The notes under the pieces were generated by a model. It worked only from the letters and a program-made list of their open reading frames with translations, had not been told where the DNA came from and ran no database searches. A DNA stretch of 18,784 nt from Bacillota bacterium. Lineage in GTDB: Bacteria > Bacillota > Clostridia > Christensenellales > QAND01. Positions within the stretch are counted from its first letter, which is position 1. Each line of letters begins with the position of its first letter. Position numbers and translations under genes: made by a program. Positions 1 through 5,727 of this stretch are shown one piece after another. The stretch is taken from contig QAND01000028.1 in assembly GCA_003150225.1 (NCBI GenBank), forward strand, positions 1 through 18,784, written 5' to 3'.

Positions 1-165
1 CCCCGCACTGTGGAGATGCTGGACGACACCATCAAGGCTCTGGATGTGACCTTCACCGAGGAGCAGATCAAAGAGCTGGAGACCATCTTCCCCAGCCACG
101 GCATGAACAAGCAGGGCACCCTGGTGACCGAGCATGTGGAAGCCACCGACGCTTACAACTGGTAA
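1..165 (+). CDS. Aldo/keto reductase, C-terminal end only
   Basis: The reading frame is open from the first base of the window and ends in TAA at 163-165, giving the last 54 residues of a protein whose start lies outside. The segment contains ALDVTFTEEQIKELETIFP, which matches the usual end of the TIM-barrel aldo/keto reductases: after the barrel a helix carries a pattern like 'ALD-V-L-T/S-EE-x-x-x-L-D/E-x-I-F-P'. These NADPH-dependent enzymes reduce aldehydes and ketones in the cytosol. The catalytic Asp/Tyr/Lys/His residues are not in the visible part, so activity and substrate cannot be judged. It is the only gene in the left half on the plus strand and is closed off by the terminator just after it. 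The family call is fairly safe; nothing more specific can be said. Confidence 0.72.
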   Translation, partial: PRTVEMLDDTIKALDVTFTEEQIKELETIFPSHGMNKQGTLVTEHVEATDAYNW

Positions 166-172
166 GTAAATC

Positions 173-203
173 AAAAAGAGCCGCTTTGGCGGCTCTTTTT
201 TTA
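173..203 (+). terminator. Rho-independent terminator, probably bidirectional
   Basis: GAGCCGC (178-184), a 4-base loop and GCGGCTC (189-195) form a perfect stem, extended by A173-177 pairing with T196-200. It ends in a T8 run on the plus strand. It starts 7 bases after the aldo/keto reductase stop. The A-run on the other side gives a T5 run on the minus strand, so it can also stop transcripts arriving from the ZIP transporter gene, whose stop is at 254. Confidence 0.9.
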
Positions 204-253
204 TTGCTTGATTGGGTGCAGCTGACTTCGGCTTTCCACCGGACGAAGGTCCT

Positions 254-1045
254 TTAACCCAAGGCTACGTCCAGAATCATCATCACTAAGAAGCCCGCCA
301 TAACCCCCAACGTGCCTACGTGGGAATGTTCCCCCAGATGCGCTTCGGGAATCAACTCCTCCACCACTACATAGATCATAGCACCGGCAGCAAAGGCCAG
401 CATCCATGGCATAGCACTGCGCATGGTTCCCGCCATCAAGACCCCTACTACCCCGGCTAACGGCTCTACAACGCCGCTCAACGCGCCGTAAACAAAGGAT
501 TTCCCATTGCTAAGCCCCTCCCGTTTCAGGGGCAGGGAGATAGCCGCTCCCTCGGGGAAGTTCTGAATGCCCATCCCCAGAGCCAGCACCAGCGCGGCGC
601 TGAGGCTCGCCACTCCTTCTCCCGCCAATCCAAAGGTGAGGCCCACCGCCATGCCCTCGGGGATGTTGTGCAGCGTGACCGCCAAAACCAGCATGGTGGT
701 GCGCTTCATGGAGCTGGGCAGCCCCTCTGGGATATCGCTATCGGCATGGAGATGAGGCAGCAGACGATCCAGCACCAGGAGGAACAGTCCCCCTAAAAGA
801 AACCCTCCCGCGGCGGGCAGCCAGCCGATCATGCCCTGTTCTTCCGCCATATCGATGGCGGGAATCAGAAGGGACCACACCGAGGCTGCCACCATGATCC
901 CGGCGGCAAATCCCAAAAACAGCCGCTGCTGGTCGGCGGAAACTTCCTTGCGGAAGAAAAACACCATGGCGGCTCCTGCCGCCGTCATGAAAAAGGTAAA
1001 CCCTGTGCCCAACAGGGCAAGCGCCAGGGGAGATATTCCGTCCAT
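254..1045 (-). CDS. ZIP-family divalent metal transporter (ZupT/GufA-like)
   Basis: A 263-residue integral membrane protein, the usual length for bacterial ZIP carriers, which move Zn2+, Fe2+ or Mn2+ into the cytosol. Hydrophobic segments run along the whole chain. The two family signatures are present: HNIPEGMAVG in the fourth membrane helix and NFPEGAAISLP in the fifth. Their His, Asn, Glu and Pro residues build the metal site. A hydrophilic loop with HLHADSD near residue 100 is the expected variable cytoplasmic loop, and a His-containing stretch (EAHLGEHSH) occurs near the end. The start is ATG 1043-1045 with a GAGGAG site at 1053-1058; another ATG four bases upstream is in a different frame. 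Only 48 bases separate it from the upstream DeoR-type repressor, and a terminator-like hairpin fills that gap, so it probably depends on read-through from the repressor promoter. The metal preferred cannot be read from the sequence. Confidence 0.88.
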   Translation of the reverse strand: MDGISPLALALLGTGFTFFMTAAGAAMVFFFRKEVSADQQRLFLGFAAGIMVAASVWSLLIPAIDMAEEQGMIGWLPAAGGFLLGGLFLLVLDRLLPHLHADSDIPEGLPSSMKRTTMLVLAVTLHNIPEGMAVGLTFGLAGEGVASLSAALVLALGMGIQNFPEGAAISLPLKREGLSNGKSFVYGALSGVVEPLAGVVGVLMAGTMRSAMPWMLAFAAGAMIYVVVEELIPEAHLGEHSHVGTLGVMAGFLVMMILDVALG

Positions 1046-1059
1046 TCATTCACTCCTCA

Positions 1060-1086
1060 AAAGAAAAGAGGGCCAAAGGCCCTCTT
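1060..1086 (-). terminator. Terminator or attenuator between the DeoR-type gene and the ZIP gene
   Basis: GAGGGCC (1068-1074), loop AAA and GGCCCTC (1078-1084), extended by two A-T pairs, form a 9-bp stem. It is followed on the minus strand by TTTTCTTTT. It lies 8 bases after the stop of the repressor gene and right before the ribosome site of the ZIP gene. No promoter fits between the two, so it is either a leaky terminator or sets a lower expression level for the transporter. Confidence 0.72.
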
Positions 1087-1093
1087 GTTCGCC

Positions 1094-1855
1094 TTATTCC
1101 GCTACATATACCGTAACCCCCAGATCCCGAATCCTTTGCAGGTAGGTGGGATCTGATTGGTTGTCGGTGACGATATAATCGAACTCGTCCACGTCGGCCT
1201 GCTTAACCAGGAAGGTCTGTCCCAGTTTATTGTGATCCGCCAGCAAAATTTTAACCTTGCCAGCCTGCAACATGGTGCGCTTGATGTTGCACTCGGTGAA
1301 ATCCGCCACCGTAGCGCCCCGCTCCAGCTCCAAGCCCTGGGTGCCTAAAAAGGTCTTGTCCACATTAAAGGTCTCAAAGAACCGCATGGTCATATCGCTG
1401 ATGACTCCCGCCTGGTTTTCCTTGTATTCCCCCGGCGCCAGGATCAAGGTCACCCTGCTGTTGGAGCGGAAGTAGTTTACCAGAACCCAGGAGTTGGTAA
1501 TGATGGTGATCCGCTTATCCTGCAGGTATTTGGCCATCTGCAGCACGGTGGTGCCGCAGTCCATGATGATGGTATCCCCATCCTCCACCAGCTTGCTGGC
1601 CTCATAGCCAATGGCCCGCTTGGTTTCAATGCGCTGCCCCGACTTTAGCGAAAAACTGGCGTCCACCGAAGTGCCCTGGTTGAGATAGGCGCCTCCGTAG
1701 TTGGTGGTGATGAGCCCTTGCTTTTCAAAAATGGCCAGATCCCGGCGTATGGTCATGGTAGAAACGGAAAACATCTTGGCCAGATTGTTAACCTCCACCG
1801 ATTTGTTGTCCTGTATGATGTCAAAGATCCGCATTCTTCTCTGGGACGTTGTCAT
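1094..1855 (-). CDS. DeoR/GlpR-family transcriptional repressor
   Basis: About 253 residues, the standard length of the family. The N-terminal winged helix (residues 1-55) has the DeoR hallmark, a recognition helix reading VSTMTIRRDL followed by FEKQGLITTNYGGA. The C-terminal two thirds are the sugar-phosphate-binding, isomerase-like sensor domain (GDTIIMDCGTT, ITNSWVLVNYF, FLGTQGLE, and LLADHNKLGQT near the end). Members usually repress sugar or polyol catabolism genes and release DNA when a phosphorylated sugar binds. The longest frame starts at a GTG (1868-1870), but that codon is part of the ribosome site GAGGAG. The ATG at 1853-1855, seven bases after GGAG, is the better start. The only gene downstream is the ZIP transporter; no sugar gene is in view, so its regulon is unknown. 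Confidence 0.85.
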   Translation of the reverse strand: MTTSQRRMRIFDIIQDNKSVEVNNLAKMFSVSTMTIRRDLAIFEKQGLITTNYGGAYLNQGTSVDASFSLKSGQRIETKRAIGYEASKLVEDGDTIIMDCGTTVLQMAKYLQDKRITIITNSWVLVNYFRSNSRVTLILAPGEYKENQAGVISDMTMRFFETFNVDKTFLGTQGLELERGATVADFTECNIKRTMLQAGKVKILLADHNKLGQTFLVKQADVDEFDYIVTDNQSDPTYLQRIRDLGVTVYVAE

Positions 1856-1899
1856 GTGGCCACTCCTCACATCATCAAAAAAGTAATCTCTTTTTCTTC

Positions 1900-1928
1900 A
1901 GTGTAGCCAACAATCCATCAAAAGTAAA
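1900..1928 (-). promoter_or_regulatory. Putative sigma-70-type promoter of the DeoR-type gene
   Basis: On the minus strand a TTTACT -35 (1923-1928) and a TACACT -10 (1900-1905) are separated by exactly 17 bases. They lie about 45 bases upstream of the chosen ATG. Each box matches consensus at four of six positions, so this is a moderate-strength guess. The surrounding 1,871-2,040 region is AT-rich and holds nothing else I can support. Confidence 0.45.
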
Positions 1929-2040
1929 CAACATATTTTGTGATTCGGACAGCATTTTTTGCAAATAAGGGCTTTGATCCTTGATTTTACTCAAAATGCA
2001 TAGGAATTCTCTTAAATCCTCCATGATCGCACAACCCAGC

Positions 2041-2086
2041 AAAAAGAGAAGCCCCGTTTGCAAAATGCATCAACGAGGCTTCTCTT
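2041..2086 (-). terminator. Terminator of the ABC-kinase operon
   Basis: AAGAGAAGCC (2044-2053) pairs perfectly with GGCTTCTCTT (2077-2086). After one mismatch an inner CGTT/AACG stem follows (2055-2058 with 2072-2075). On the minus strand the last arm runs into TTTTT. It lies 22 bases beyond the stop of the histidine kinase. Confidence 0.78.
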
Positions 2087-2108
2087 ACATGTTGCAACAT
2101 AACAGCAA

Positions 2109-3017
2109 TCAGGCCTGGTGCCAGCGGATCAAAATGTACAGATCCTGGCCTTCCATATGTGCTTCAATGCGGCCCTTCATCTGTTCCACCAGCATTTTTA
2201 CGATGGCCAGGCCCAAACCGGTGTTCTGGCCGGTGCGCATCCGATCGGCGGTAAAGAACCGCTCAAAAATCCGGCTGGCGTCCTCAGGGGATAGCCCATG
2301 GGTATCGTTGCAAAAGGCTGTTACCACCTGCCCGCTCTCCAGATATGCCCTAACCGACACCCGGCTTACCCCATGGCGCAGAATATTCTGGATCAGATTC
2401 CCCACAATACGCATCACCGCCTTGGGATCGGCCAGCACCGGCGGCAGGTGGGCGGGCACGTCCACCGATACCAAAAGGCCCCGGTCCTCAAAATCATTGT
2501 AGTAAGCGGCCAGCTGCTCACAGAGCAGAGGGGAAAGGTCTAGGGGTTCTGGCTCCAGGGGATACTCCCCCGCCTGGAGCCGAGATAGCTCGTAGAACAT
2601 GGAGATCAGCGTCTTAAGGGCGCTGGCGCGATTTTTCATCACCGACAGATACTGGGCCCGCTCCTCCTGGGTGGCGGATGGATCCTCCAATAGCTGCAGG
2701 TATCCCATGATGGAGGTAAGGGGAGTGCGCAGGTCATGGGAGATATTCTCAATGGCGCTGCGCAGCTCCCGGTCATTTCGCTGGTACTCCTCCATGGCCG
2801 CATTCTTTCCATCAATAACCCGATTGACCTGATCCACCAGCGCCTTGGTCTCCTTGGATGGAGAGGGCAAGTTGAGGCGGATCCGGGCGCCCAGCTGGTT
2901 GAGCCGCATCAGATCCTGGGTGATCTGCCGCATATCATGGCGCTGAACCAGGTACAAAAACAGGGAAAAGGCGGCAACAGCCAGGGCCATGGCCAGCGCG
3001 ACCAGGAACCAAACCAT
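2109..3017 (-). CDS. Membrane-anchored sensor histidine kinase
   Basis: A 302-residue kinase of a two-component system. Residues 2-24 form the only obvious membrane helix, so there is almost no extracellular sensor. A coiled linker follows, then the dimerisation/phosphorylation domain with H94 in ENISHDLRTPLTSIMGYLQLL (written here in full as one conserved block) and an ATPase domain. That domain shows an N-box (GNLIQNILRHG, about 205-215), a degenerate first G-box (NDTHG rather than DNGxG, about 237-241), an F-box (RIFERFF) and a good second G-box (NTGLGLAIVK, 265-274). The longest frame begins at a GTG that overlaps the AGGTGG ribosome site; ATG 3015-3017, five bases behind it, is the likelier start. 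It is last in a set with the ABC permease (53 bases upstream), the ATPase and the response regulator. Kinases lacking a sensor domain next to such transporters generally receive the signal through the transporter; that is inferred here. Confidence 0.88.
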   Translation of the reverse strand: MVWFLVALAMALAVAAFSLFLYLVQRHDMRQITQDLMRLNQLGARIRLNLPSPSKETKALVDQVNRVIDGKNAAMEEYQRNDRELRSAIENISHDLRTPLTSIMGYLQLLEDPSATQEERAQYLSVMKNRASALKTLISMFYELSRLQAGEYPLEPEPLDLSPLLCEQLAAYYNDFEDRGLLVSVDVPAHLPPVLADPKAVMRIVGNLIQNILRHGVSRVSVRAYLESGQVVTAFCNDTHGLSPEDASRIFERFFTADRMRTGQNTGLGLAIVKMLVEQMKGRIEAHMEGQDLYILIRWHQA

Positions 3018-3070
3018 TGATACCACCTACTTCCCCGATAGAGTTTCTATATTAAGCCAGCGTCCCGGCG

Positions 3071-3835
3071 CTATCTGATCTCCTTTTTCCGGAACACCAG
3101 AAGGCCCAGAAGGAAGAAGAACACCAAATATACCAAGCCCGTTAAGGCCGCCGTGGATACGATGCTGCCAGCCTCCACCCCAGGGTAGGCCACCATGCTC
3201 AGGCGGCCAAGCTGGTTCATGATGGTATAGGGCTTCAGCACCTCAAAGCCGGCCCAAATCTTGCCCAGGAACATGATGGGCAGTTCCAGAATGGAGATGA
3301 TCCCCACCGATAGAAAGGCCGCTAGGATATTGCTCCGCATGATGCTGTTAAGGCAGATGCCCATGGCCACGCAGGCCATCCACAGGGGCAAAGCGCCCAT
3401 TAGGCCCTGGAGCAGATAGGTAACGTACTCCATGGAAACGCCTCCGCCGATGGCGAACAGCAGCCAACCGCTGCCATATAGAGCAAGGAGAATCACGGCT
3501 GCGCTGAGGAAAGAGACCGCCAAGGCAACCAGAAACTTGCTGATATAGATGGTGCTCCGGCTCACGCCCATGGACACCGCGTTCTTCATCGTGCCGTTTT
3601 TGCTCTCCTCACCACTGATCCAATCGGTAAACAACAGCACCAGATAGGCGGGCAGAACCAGATAGTATAGGCCCATCAGGAGGATCTGGTCAAAGATCTC
3701 GGCCTGGCCAAGGCCGCCGTAGAAGCAGGAAAGCACGTTGGTGGCAATGGCCAAAAGGGAGATCACACCCGTAAAGACATAGAAGGATTTCCTGTGAAAT
3801 ACCTTATAAAATTCACCTTTTAAGTAGTTAAGCAT
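3071..3835 (-). CDS. ABC-2-type permease of a peptide-resistance transporter
   Basis: About 254 residues with roughly six hydrophobic helices. The beginning, MLNYLKGEFYKVFHRKSFYV, is typical of BcrB/LanE/LanG-type permeases, with a short cytoplasmic amphipathic start followed by the first membrane helix. The longest frame starts at 3862, but the ATG at 3833-3835 sits eight bases behind GGAGG and overlaps the last 8 bases of the ATPase gene. That is a standard translational-coupling layout, so it is preferred. Together with the ATPase it should form the membrane part of an exporter or expulsion pump for membrane-active peptides or antibiotics. Only one permease gene is present, so it would act as a homodimer. 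No substrate can be named. Confidence 0.82.
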   Translation of the reverse strand: MLNYLKGEFYKVFHRKSFYVFTGVISLLAIATNVLSCFYGGLGQAEIFDQILLMGLYYLVLPAYLVLLFTDWISGEESKNGTMKNAVSMGVSRSTIYISKFLVALAVSFLSAAVILLALYGSGWLLFAIGGGVSMEYVTYLLQGLMGALPLWMACVAMGICLNSIMRSNILAAFLSVGIISILELPIMFLGKIWAGFEVLKPYTIMNQLGRLSMVAYPGVEAGSIVSTAALTGLVYLVFFFLLGLLVFRKKEIR

Positions 3836-4748
3836 CCTTGCCACCTCCCACCAATTCCACATAATAGTTCTCCAGGTTGCTCTCCTGGGGGACGACGCTC
3901 ATCACCGCGATGTCAGCGTTTACCAAGGCCCTGGTGATGAGATGGGGGGTGTCGATGCTCTGATAGACTCGAAGCTGGTTGCCGTTCAGAACCTCATAAT
4001 CCTGAATGGAAAGGCTCTGCTCCAGCACCGCCGCGGCTTTGGCGCCGTCGTCCACCGTAAAGGCGATGGATTTCCTGCACCGCTGATGGATCTCCTCCGC
4101 CGAAACCTCCTCGATGATCCGGCCATTTTCAATGAAGCCATAGTGGGTAGCAATCTGGCTCAGTTCCCCCAAGATATGGCTGGAGATGATCATGGTGATG
4201 CCCTTCTCCTGATTCAGCCGGGCCACAATCTGCCGAAATTCCACGATGCCCATGGGATCCAGCCCGTTGGTGGGCTCATCCAGGATCAATAGGTCTGGAT
4301 TGCCCATAATGGCAAGCGCCAGGCCCAGCTTTTGTTTCATGCCCATGGAAAAGTTTTTAAACTTCTTGTTGCCGGTGTTGGTCAGTCCCACAATGGCCAG
4401 AGCCTCTTCCGCCGACTGATCCTCCGGGATCCCCCGGATGGTCCGATAGTATTCCAAATTTTGCTTGGCTGTAAAATAGGGGTAGAAGCTGGGGCTTTCC
4501 AAAACCGATCCGATCCGCCGCCGCTCCATCAAGAGCCCCTTTTCCTCCACCGCTCCAAAGAGGCTGATGGTTCCCTGATCCGGCAGGGCGCATCCGCACA
4601 GCATCCGGAGAATGGTGGTTTTACCGGCGCCGTTGCGGCCTACCAGGCCGTATACCTGTCCCCGGTTTACCTGGATGTCCGCATCCCGGACCACGGCCTT
4701 ATTTTTATAGACCTTGGTAAGATGCTGGGTGCTTACCGCAATATCCAT
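3828..4748 (-). CDS. ABC transporter ATPase, BcrA/LanF type
   Basis: A 306-residue cytoplasmic ATPase. Walker A is GRNGAGKTT (37-45), the signature is the non-standard FSMGMKQ (133-139) and Walker B is LLILDEP (153-159) with the switch histidine at 191 in SSHIL. The Q-loop glutamine is replaced by glutamate in VLESPSFYPY (E84). That 'E-loop' is described for the ATPases of lantibiotic immunity pumps and is common in the BcrA group. The C-terminal 90 residues form the family's accessory domain. The start is ATG 4746-4748 with GGTGAT upstream. It is the first gene of an operon with the permease and histidine kinase, behind its own promoter and a repeat array that probably binds the response regulator. 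Role inferred: energising resistance to a peptide antibiotic. Confidence 0.87.
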   Translation of the reverse strand: MDIAVSTQHLTKVYKNKAVVRDADIQVNRGQVYGLVGRNGAGKTTILRMLCGCALPDQGTISLFGAVEEKGLLMERRRIGSVLESPSFYPYFTAKQNLEYYRTIRGIPEDQSAEEALAIVGLTNTGNKKFKNFSMGMKQKLGLALAIMGNPDLLILDEPTNGLDPMGIVEFRQIVARLNQEKGITMIISSHILGELSQIATHYGFIENGRIIEEVSAEEIHQRCRKSIAFTVDDGAKAAAVLEQSLSIQDYEVLNGNQLRVYQSIDTPHLITRALVNADIAVMSVVPQESNLENYYVELVGGGKDA

Positions 4749-4777
4749 GATTCATCACCTTTCCTTTTGATGACCCC

Positions 4778-4832
4778 AGTATATCGTCGCACCCGAAAGA
4801 AGCCCTAAAGCAAACCTTAAAAATCACTAAAG
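4778..4832 (-). promoter_or_regulatory. Activator-dependent promoter with four 11-bp-phased direct repeats
   Basis: On the minus strand the hexamers CTTTAG (4827-4832), TTTAAG (4816-4821), CTTTAG (4805-4810) and CTTTCG (4794-4799) begin exactly 11 bases apart. Ten bases after the last one comes a TATACT -10 box (4778-4783). No recognisable -35 hexamer is present. In PhoB/OmpR-family promoters two or more direct repeats with 11-bp spacing end about 10 bases before the -10 and replace the -35. The predicted transcript start is some 22 bases from the ATPase start codon. The likeliest ligand is the OmpR-type regulator encoded immediately upstream (4968-5657). Confidence 0.7.
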
Positions 4833-4835
4833 AAT

Positions 4836-4966
4836 GCAGGCTGAGCCTGCGCCCCGTTGCAACCGCTTCACGGTTGCGAGGATGCTTTTAACCACGTTTT
4901 CCCGCTAGACGCCTACGCGTTCATAAACGCCGCTCTTTTCCTACGGCCTATCGGCAAAGGGAGCGG
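4836..4966. other. Gene-free stretch made of four stem-loops
   Basis: Between the response-regulator stop and the ABC promoter, 130 bases hold four inverted repeats. They are CCGCTC/GAGCGG (4930-4935 with 4961-4966), GCGTT/AACGC (4917-4921 with 4926-4930), GCAACCG/CGGTTGC (4859-4865 with 4871-4877) and GCAGGC/GCCTGC (4836-4841 with 4845-4850). No reading frame with a ribosome site is visible. The last hairpin, followed by a T-rich stretch on the minus strand, may end the regulator transcript. The dense symmetry looks like a short interspersed palindromic element, which is a guess. Confidence 0.45.
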
Positions 4967-4967
4967 A

Positions 4968-5657
4968 CTAATCCGCCATCTTAAAGCCAATGCCCCAAAC
5001 CGTTTTAATATACTCGCCATCGTCCACCTTGCTGAGCTTGCTGCGGATATTGCTGATGTGGACGTTGACGGTGTTATCATCTCCCATATAGGTATCGTTC
5101 CAAACGTGCTCAAATAGATTCGCCCGGGTGAACACCTTGGTGGGATACTCCATCAAAAGCGCCAGGATGGAGAACTCCCGAGCGGTAAGAGGAACTGGAA
5201 CGCCGTTGAGGGTTACCTGAACGGTTTCCCGGTTTAGCACCAGCCCCTTATGGCGAAGCTCCGTCTCCTGCTCGGATGCCGGCGCAAATTTTTTATACCG
5301 CCGGAGCTGCGCCTTCACCCGGGCCAACACCTCCTGAAGATCAAAGGGCTTGGTGATAAAGTCGTCGGCGCCCATGGTAAGCGTCTCCACCTTATCCTCC
5401 TGGGCGGTTTTAGCCGAGATCACGATGATGGGCATGGTCTGGGTCTTCCGCAGCTGCGCGATGAGTTCCTCCCCCGTCATGCCCGGCAACATCAGGTCCA
5501 ACAGCAAAAGGTCGTACCGCTCCTGGGAAACCCGGAGGCTGGCCTCGGTCCCGGAATAGGCCTGGGTCACCCGATATCCCTCTTTGGTCAGTATTTTAGC
5601 CAAAAGGGCGTTGATATCCCCATCGTCCTCCGCAATTAAAATTCGGTCCTGCTCCAT
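4968..5657 (-). CDS. OmpR/PhoB-family response regulator
   Basis: A 229-residue two-domain regulator. The receiver domain (about 3-120) has the acidic pocket E10-D11-D12, the phosphate acceptor D54 in LLLDLMLPG, S81 in VISAK and the conserved K103 in ITKPFD. The C-terminal winged helix (about 135-228) shows LTAREFSILALL, the recognition region DDNTVNVHISNIRSKL and the closing IKTVWGIGFKM. It should be phosphorylated by the histidine kinase at 2109-3017 and bind direct repeats with 11-bp spacing, as found in front of the ABC genes. The frame also has an ATG at 5664-5666, but only one base separates it from AGGAGG. ATG 5655-5657, ten bases away, gives the normal family N-terminus (MEQDRILIAEDD) and is preferred. 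It follows the glycosyltransferase terminator closely with no clear promoter of its own. Confidence 0.9.
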   Translation of the reverse strand: MEQDRILIAEDDGDINALLAKILTKEGYRVTQAYSGTEASLRVSQERYDLLLLDLMLPGMTGEELIAQLRKTQTMPIIVISAKTAQEDKVETLTMGADDFITKPFDLQEVLARVKAQLRRYKKFAPASEQETELRHKGLVLNRETVQVTLNGVPVPLTAREFSILALLMEYPTKVFTRANLFEHVWNDTYMGDDNTVNVHISNIRSKLSKVDDGEYIKTVWGIGFKMAD

Positions 5658-5670
5658 TTTCGGCATTCCT

Positions 5671-5701
5671 CCTTTTTGGGAACGTTTCCCCTATAAAAAG
5701 G
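5671..5701 (-). promoter_or_regulatory. Leader hairpin overlapping the response-regulator ribosome site
   Basis: In the minus-strand RNA, CCTTTTT (5695-5701) can pair with AAAAAGG (5671-5677), and inside it GGGAA (5686-5690) with TTCCC (5678-5682). This gives 12 pairs with a four-base bulge. The outer arm contains the first part of the AAGGAGG ribosome site, so folding would partly hide it. Whether this regulates anything is unknown. Confidence 0.35.
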
Positions 5702-5717
5702 GGCGGCTTCCGCCGCC
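5695..5717 (-). terminator. Terminator of the glycosyltransferase gene
   Basis: GGCGGC (5702-5707), loop of four and GCCGCC (5712-5717) form a short all-GC stem followed on the minus strand by CCTTTTT. It lies 10 bases after the glycosyltransferase stop and about 38 bases before the response-regulator start, so any read-through would feed that regulator. Confidence 0.78.
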
Positions 5718-5727
5718 GGTAGTGCAC

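Noticed and set aside
1875..2063. 62-residue minus-strand frame between the DeoR-type gene and the kinase terminator
   Set aside because: It starts inside the terminator hairpin, overlaps the predicted DeoR promoter, has no ribosome site and resembles no family I know.
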